From Promethearchaeota archaeon (GTDB lineage Archaea; Asgardarchaeota; Lokiarchaeia; Sigyniarchaeales; SOKP01), in contig JAUWZR010000107.1 in assembly GCA_030615235.1 (NCBI GenBank), forward strand, positions 1 through 8,572: DNA of 8,572 bases, in the 5' to 3' direction. The notes below the pieces were generated by a model. It ran no database searches, was not told the DNA's origin, and saw nothing but the letters and a program-made list of their open reading frames with translations. Positions 4,979-8,572 of this stretch are shown here, piece by piece. Position 1 is the first letter of the stretch, and the number at the start of each line of letters is the position of its first letter. Made by a program: the position numbers and the translations under genes.

Positions 4979-5632
4979 TTATTTATACACTAGAAGAATT
5001 CCATTTCTAATTTTTATAAACATTCTTACAATTAGATAAAGATATAAAACTATTTGTATTGTAAAAAGAACATAGATTAATGTAATTATTGGTATATTTC
5101 CATTTAGACCAAAGATTAATCCAAAATAGTGTAAGCTAATTATTCCAGAAGCAATTATTAAAATATTAAGCCAGAGGATTATGGTATTGGTTTTTTTATA
5201 TAACTTTTGTTCGTTGTAAAGAAGTTCATTAGGGTTTTCATCTAATAATTTAGCATGTTGCTCACATATAGGAAGCCCAAAAATAATAAAAAAATTTGGT
5301 ATCTTGTATAATTCAAAAATTGCTTTCTTTTCGCAAAAAACACATTTTAAATCTTGCTTTATAATCTGTCCTTTAAAATAAAAACGTTGGTAATAGAAAA
5401 TTGTTATAAAAGAAATAACTAATACTAATGCAGGGATTATATAATCTAATGAAACGGCTTGATATAATACATCAAATTTAATTTCCATAATTTGTTTTTG
5501 CAAATCTATTCCGAAAATTAATAGGATCGGTAAGAAAAAAGCGTAATTTAGAAGAATTACTAAAAAAGAAAATTTTCCAATAAAATTTTTTTTTGATTTC
5601 TCGAATGATTTCTTTGTTTCATGGATTTTCAT
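4979..5632 (-). CDS. Four-helix membrane protein with a CxxC...CxxH zinc-knuckle-like loop
   Basis: I do not recognise a named family. The protein has 217 residues with hydrophobic segments near 20-42, 64-80, 149-169 and 178-204. The basic N-terminus (KKSFEKSKKNF), the loop after segment 2 (RFYFKGQIIK) and the C-terminus (RMFIKIRNG) put both ends and the large central loop on the cytosolic side. That loop (81-148) holds Cys97-x2-Cys100, then 22 residues, then Cys123-x2-His126 (CEQHA). This is a likely single zinc site of treble-clef or B-box type that would serve protein contacts rather than catalysis. The gene starts 18 bases after the third phosphatase ends, so the two are probably co-transcribed; a membrane-bound partner or target of that phosphatase is a fair guess. 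ATG 5632 has no obvious ribosome site. Confidence 0.68.
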   Translation of the reverse strand: MKIHETKKSFEKSKKNFIGKFSFLVILLNYAFFLPILLIFGIDLQKQIMEIKFDVLYQAVSLDYIIPALVLVISFITIFYYQRFYFKGQIIKQDLKCVFCEKKAIFELYKIPNFFIIFGLPICEQHAKLLDENPNELLYNEQKLYKKTNTIILWLNILIIASGIISLHYFGLIFGLNGNIPIITLIYVLFTIQIVLYLYLIVRMFIKIRNGILLVYK

Positions 5633-5650
5633 GATATTTTATGAATTGGT

Positions 5651-6148
5651 TTATTCAGATTTATCTATTTCGATAATTCTTTCGATAGACTTAATTATGC
5701 CATTCTCAATTCTTTTAAGTATTTTATTGTATTCATTTTCCTCTAAATAAAAAGGATCTTCTATTTCTAGATTTTCACTTTCCCCAGCATATTCAAGTAA
5801 TAGAAAAACCTTTTTATCTAAATTCTCTATGTGTTTAAACCTTCTCTTTAATTTTTTTGTGTGATATCGAGCTTCGAATCCTAGAATCAGATCTTGTTTA
5901 TTTATTAGTTCTTCCGTTATATCCTTAGCAACAAAACCATCTACTCTTATCCCTTTAGAGTTTAAATATTTAACTGTGCCTTCAAGTGGCGTTTCATAAT
6001 AATGGCGAGTTCCAGCTGAGTCAAAATTGACATCCCGTAATTTATCTTTATAAGATGTGCTTTTTAGCCATTTTGCATAATATTCTGCAAATACGCTTCG
6101 ACAGGTATTTCCCGAGCATAAAAAAAGTATCTTCTCTATTTTTGTCAT
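5651..6148 (-). CDS. Low-molecular-weight phosphatase family protein, third paralogue
   Basis: The protein has 165 residues. The P-loop CSGNTCRS is the most canonical of the three in the window: Cys11, the backing Cys16, Arg17 and Ser18. The acid is Asp131 in DPFY. FDSAG (42-46) and DLILGFEA (86-93) match the family core, with Phe where Met is usual. Thr15 again occupies the position that favours phosphoarginine in YwlE, while DPFY is between YwlE-type DPFG and tyrosine-type DPYY. There are no cysteines outside the P-loop, which argues against a thioredoxin-coupled arsenate reductase. It is more distant from the tandem pair than those two are from each other. It heads a two-gene minus unit with the four-helix zinc-knuckle protein 18 bases downstream. 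ATG 6148 directly precedes the conserved first strand, as expected. Confidence 0.88.
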   Translation of the reverse strand: MTKIEKILFLCSGNTCRSVFAEYYAKWLKSTSYKDKLRDVNFDSAGTRHYYETPLEGTVKYLNSKGIRVDGFVAKDITEELINKQDLILGFEARYHTKKLKRRFKHIENLDKKVFLLLEYAGESENLEIEDPFYLEENEYNKILKRIENGIIKSIERIIEIDKSE

Positions 6149-6429
6149 TTATCTAAAGATTGCAAAACAAAATTGTAGATAACCATCTAAATTTTAAACG
6201 ATTTTAAATTGATAGTAAATTAGGTGGAGAAATGTAAAATCTTAAAAAAAAATTACGATTAAGTAGTTACAAATGGGAGTAAATAGGATCGTGTATTGGC
6301 ATAATTTTTCTCGAAACATTCCCCCTAATAAGTAGTAAATTCAAAAACAATAACAAATTTTCTATAATAATTATTTGGTCATAATCTCATAATAAATACT
6401 TTAAAAATTGAAATAAGCCGAGAAGTCTT
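6149..6429. other. Divergent intergenic region, third phosphatase / nadB
   Basis: This 281-base AT-rich spacer contains no convincing ORF or RNA gene. A small perfect hairpin, TAGAT-AACC-ATCTA (6176-6189), lies about 30-40 bases upstream of the phosphatase start and could sit in its leader or promoter. TTTAAAAT-like stretches near 6190-6205 could be its TATA box. The nadB promoter is at the right end and listed separately. I see no NadR- or NrtR-type operator that I could defend. Confidence 0.4.
6400..6407 (+). promoter_or_regulatory. TATA-like box of nadB
   Basis: TTTAAAAA is centred about 27 bases before the TTG start at 6430, the spacing of an archaeal leaderless promoter. A second candidate, AATAAATAC (6391-6399), would leave a leader of under ten bases. 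Either fits a transcript starting at or near the TTG, consistent with the lack of a clear ribosome site. Confidence 0.45.
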
Positions 6430-8001
6430 TTGAATATTAAAACTGATTTTCTTATCATTGGTGGAGGTATCGCTGGGTTATCATTGGCAAAAAAATTAGC
6501 ACATCTTTCCCCAGATGATAAAATATTACTAATTACTAAAGAAAACTTGGAAGAGGGAAGTACGTATTATGCTCAAGGTGGTATCGCAAGCGTTTGGAGT
6601 GATAGCGATAATTTTGAGAAACACATTCAAGACACATTAAACGCTGGAGATGGACTTTGTAATGAGAAAGTAGTAAGAAAAATTGTAACTCAAGCACCAG
6701 AAAGAATAAATGAATTAATTGAAATGGGAGTTCAGTTCACCAGAAACGATGCTGGAAATTACGACCTTGGTAAAGAAGGTGGACACTCGGAAAGAAGAAT
6801 TCTTCACGTAAATGACCAAACAGGCCAATTTATAGAAAAGAAACTTATAGATAACATAAAAAAAATAAAGAATATAGAAATTAGAGAACATTGGTGTGCG
6901 ATCAACCTATATGCTAATAATTACAAATGCTATGGAGCTTATGTCTTAGATCAAGAAAGCGAAATTATTCACAACATTGCTGCAAAAGCAACAATATTAG
7001 CAACAGGTGGTGCAGGTAAGATTTATCTTTATACCACTAATCCAGATATAGCGTCGGGAGATGGAATAGCAATGGCATATCGTGCTGGAGCAATAATATC
7101 GAACATGGAATTCTATCAATTCCATCCTACTTGCCTTTACCATCCATATGCTAAATCTTTTTTAATTACAGAGGCGATGCGAGGAGAAGGAGCAATTTTG
7201 AAGAATTTTCGAGGTAAAGAATTCATGCAAGACTACCACCCTTCCAAAGAATTAGCCCCAAGAGACATCGTTTCAAGAGCGATAGACGCGGAACTCAAGA
7301 AAACTGGAGATGATTACGTTCATTTAGACATCGCTTCGTACAAAACTCCAAGCTTTATCAAAAGCCATTTCCCTGGAGTATACGACATATGCCTAAAGTT
7401 TAATATTGATATAACCAAAGATCCTATACCAGTCGTTCCTGCAGCTCACTACTGTTGTGGAGGCGTAATGGCAGGTATTAATGGATCTACAGAAGTAAAG
7501 AATCTATATGTTATAGGGGAATCTGCTTGTACGGGTCTTCACGGTGCGAATCGTTTGGCAAGTAATTCTCTGCTTGAAGGAGTGGTTAGCGCTCATGAGT
7601 GCGCCGAAACTTTAGCATCATTATCTTCTGATTTAAAAATTAAAGAATTTAAGCAATGGGAACCAGGTCAAGCTGTTCCATCTACAGAAGCTGTTATTAT
7701 TACGCAAAACTGGGATGAGATAAGAAGATTTATGTGGAATTATGTAGGAATAGTCCGTACTGATAAGCGGCTTCAGCGTGCTAAAAAAAGGATTAACCTG
7801 ATCCAAGACGAAATCAATCAATATTATTGGGATTTTAAAATAGAAAAAAACCTCGTGGAACTTCGAAATTTAGCTACAGTTGCAAAATTAATCATTGTAA
7901 GTGCGATTTCTAGAAAAGAAAGCCGAGGAATTCATTATAATTTGGATTATCCAAATAAATCTGAAATGAGTAGAGCTACTACAATAAGAAGACCTTGGTA
8001 A
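6430..8001 (+). CDS. nadB: L-aspartate oxidase (quinolinate synthase system, NAD biosynthesis)
   Basis: NadB oxidises L-aspartate to iminoaspartate with FAD; NadA then condenses this with dihydroxyacetone phosphate to quinolinate. The protein is 523 residues, close to E. coli NadB. Motifs in order: FAD dinucleotide site GGGIAGL (11-17); STYYAQGGIA (44-53), diagnostic of NadB; EGGHSERR (116-123), substrate region; FYQFHPT (228-234); RGEGA (251-255); LAPRDIVSRA (275-284) with the active-site Arg; AHYCCGGV (339-346) with the conserved His; GLHGANRLASNSLLEG (369-384), FAD binding. A C-terminal helical domain with VGIVRTDKRLQRA follows. These distinguish it from succinate dehydrogenase or fumarate reductase flavoproteins. 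No in-frame ATG lies between an upstream TGA (6409) and the Rossmann strand, so TTG 6430 is the start. nadA and nadC are not in the window. In an anaerobe fumarate rather than oxygen is the likely acceptor. Confidence 0.95.
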   Translation: MNIKTDFLIIGGGIAGLSLAKKLAHLSPDDKILLITKENLEEGSTYYAQGGIASVWSDSDNFEKHIQDTLNAGDGLCNEKVVRKIVTQAPERINELIEMGVQFTRNDAGNYDLGKEGGHSERRILHVNDQTGQFIEKKLIDNIKKIKNIEIREHWCAINLYANNYKCYGAYVLDQESEIIHNIAAKATILATGGAGKIYLYTTNPDIASGDGIAMAYRAGAIISNMEFYQFHPTCLYHPYAKSFLITEAMRGEGAILKNFRGKEFMQDYHPSKELAPRDIVSRAIDAELKKTGDDYVHLDIASYKTPSFIKSHFPGVYDICLKFNIDITKDPIPVVPAAHYCCGGVMAGINGSTEVKNLYVIGESACTGLHGANRLASNSLLEGVVSAHECAETLASLSSDLKIKEFKQWEPGQAVPSTEAVIITQNWDEIRRFMWNYVGIVRTDKRLQRAKKRINLIQDEINQYYWDFKIEKNLVELRNLATVAKLIIVSAISRKESRGIHYNLDYPNKSEMSRATTIRRPW

Positions 8002-8036
8002 TTTGAATCCAAATATAAGTGTGAAATGTTTTAATT

Positions 8037-8047
8037 GTTATTTTTTT
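8037..8047 (+). terminator. U-rich terminator of nadB
   Basis: A run of seven T preceded by GTTA lies about 40 bases after the nadB stop. Archaeal RNA polymerase can stop at such U-runs without a stable hairpin. TTATTTT/AAAATAA (8038-8044/8050-8056) could fold back, but it is all A-T. Confidence 0.4.
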
Positions 8048-8172
8048 CGAAAATAAAAGATAACTTCTTTACTTCTTATTTTTTGATAATTACCCTTTAA
8101 TTTTAAATTTCTTTTACAGTAATCTAATATCGATAATCTTATTAGCTGTTTTAATAGGTTTATATTCTAAGA

Positions 8173-8214
8173 TTAAATATGTATAAGAAAGAAAATACAG
8201 CTATATAATTAGGA
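8173..8214 (+). promoter_or_regulatory. Promoter and AGGA ribosome site of the tes-like gene
   Basis: TTAAATAT (8173-8180) is a TATA-like box that would start transcription near 8203, leaving a leader of about 20 bases. That leader contains AGGA (8211-8214), ten bases before ATG 8225, a weak Shine-Dalgarno. TATATAAT (8202-8209) is a stronger-looking box but is too close to the ATG for it to be the start of this reading frame. Confidence 0.35.
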
Positions 8215-8224
8215 ATTAAAAATC

Positions 8225-8572
8225 ATGATTGAAGAAATAATTAGAAATACAACAAGTATTTGTCCAGAATGCCTACAACCAATTCCTGCTGAGATTTATC
8301 TTGATGCAAATATGGGTTGGGTTATGATGCGAAAGCATTGTGAGGAACATGGAGATTTTAAAGATAAGATTTCGGTTAACCCAGAGGAATACAAATGGAA
8401 CCAAAGTTTCGCTAATGAGATTGGTTCTACTATAGATAACTCTTCAAAACCTTCTGAAGTATCATCAGGTATTAGAGAAATCACTAATGGCTGTCCATAT
8501 GATTGCGGGATTTGCGAAAATCACCAATCGGCACCTAGTATTGCTGTAATTGATCCTACAAATCGATGTAAT
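8225..8572 (+). CDS. tes: Tetraether-lipid-synthase-like radical SAM protein, N-terminal part (runs off the right edge)
   Basis: The visible 116 residues match the N-terminus of the MJ0619/Tes family. An Fe- or Zn-binding ribbon comes first: CPEC (13-16) and, after a short strand pair, RKHCEEHG with Cys39 and His42. Then follows the family-typical GCPYDCGICENH (Cys90, Cys94, Cys97), and VIDPTNRC, whose final Cys115 should be the first Cys of the radical SAM CX3CX2C cluster, cut by the window edge. Tes joins the phytanyl chains of two archaeol-type lipids to make membrane-spanning tetraethers, through SAM-derived radicals at iron-sulfur clusters. Genomes often carry several paralogues, so this could be a relative with another lipid target (for example ring or alkyl modification). 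ATG 8225 follows an AGGA. This gene supports an archaeal source. Confidence 0.8.
   Translation, partial: MIEEIIRNTTSICPECLQPIPAEIYLDANMGWVMMRKHCEEHGDFKDKISVNPEEYKWNQSFANEIGSTIDNSSKPSEVSSGIREITNGCPYDCGICENHQSAPSIAVIDPTNRCN

Larger units (their letters stand above)
8002..8224. other. Intergenic region between nadB and the tes-like gene
   Basis: This 223-base very AT-rich spacer lies between two plus-strand genes. It contains a T7 run (8041-8047), the most likely archaeal U-rich terminator of nadB, and further T-rich DNA to about 8087. Its right half carries the promoter and ribosome site of the next gene. No ORF or structured RNA is evident. Confidence 0.45.

Noticed and set aside
6260..6336. 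Direct repeat TAAGTAGT (6260-6267 and 6329-6336) upstream of nadB
   Set aside because: Two 8-mers 69 bases apart in AT-rich DNA are easily due to chance, with no symmetry or fixed spacing to the promoter.
6430..8001. Succinate dehydrogenase or fumarate reductase flavoprotein
   Set aside because: The STYYAQGGIA and EGGHSERR motifs and the overall length are those of NadB, and no iron-sulfur or membrane-anchor subunit gene is adjacent.

Overview
The window looks like an archaeal chromosome segment, most likely from a Lokiarchaeota-like Asgard archaeon. This is an inference from four things. The DNA is very AT-rich. Several genes have TATA-like boxes about 25-30 bases upstream of the start codon, as in archaeal leaderless or near-leaderless genes. 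The right edge carries the beginning of a tetraether-lipid-synthase-type radical SAM protein. One gene fuses an MFS-like membrane domain to a cytosolic longin/roadblock-like domain of a kind I associate with Asgard genomes. No rRNA, tRNA, CRISPR array or complete mobile element is visible.

Layout, left to right. Bases 1-149 (minus) hold the N-terminus of a 3-hydroxyacyl-CoA dehydrogenase that seems to begin with ATA. A 274-base divergent spacer follows, with a decamer repeat and a strong bulged hairpin. A small unknown protein lies at 424-777 (plus). A minus-strand run from 3192 down to 889 carries two tandem low-molecular-weight phosphatases, a lysine-rich helical TPR-like protein and a macro-domain protein. 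In that run, the second phosphatase gene and the helical-protein gene are each followed, directly at the stop codon, by a copy of the same ~59-bp element. The MFS-longin fusion (3314-4957, plus) converges on a two-gene minus unit: a third phosphatase (6148-5651) and a four-helix membrane protein with a CxxC...CxxH motif (5632-4979). Then come plus-strand nadB (L-aspartate oxidase, TTG start) and the truncated tes-like gene.

How they may work together. The outer genes are metabolic: fatty-acid/acyl-CoA oxidation, NAD synthesis and membrane-lipid synthesis. The middle (about 0.9-6.1 kb) looks like a signalling neighbourhood: three phosphatases of one family, a probable ADP-ribose-binding protein, a helical repeat protein, a zinc-knuckle membrane protein and a membrane protein with a sensor-type cytosolic domain. 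All three phosphatases have Thr at the P-loop position that favours phosphoarginine in YwlE, and none has the extra redox cysteines of thioredoxin-coupled arsenate reductases. A joint function for this block is a hypothesis from proximity, not something the sequence proves.
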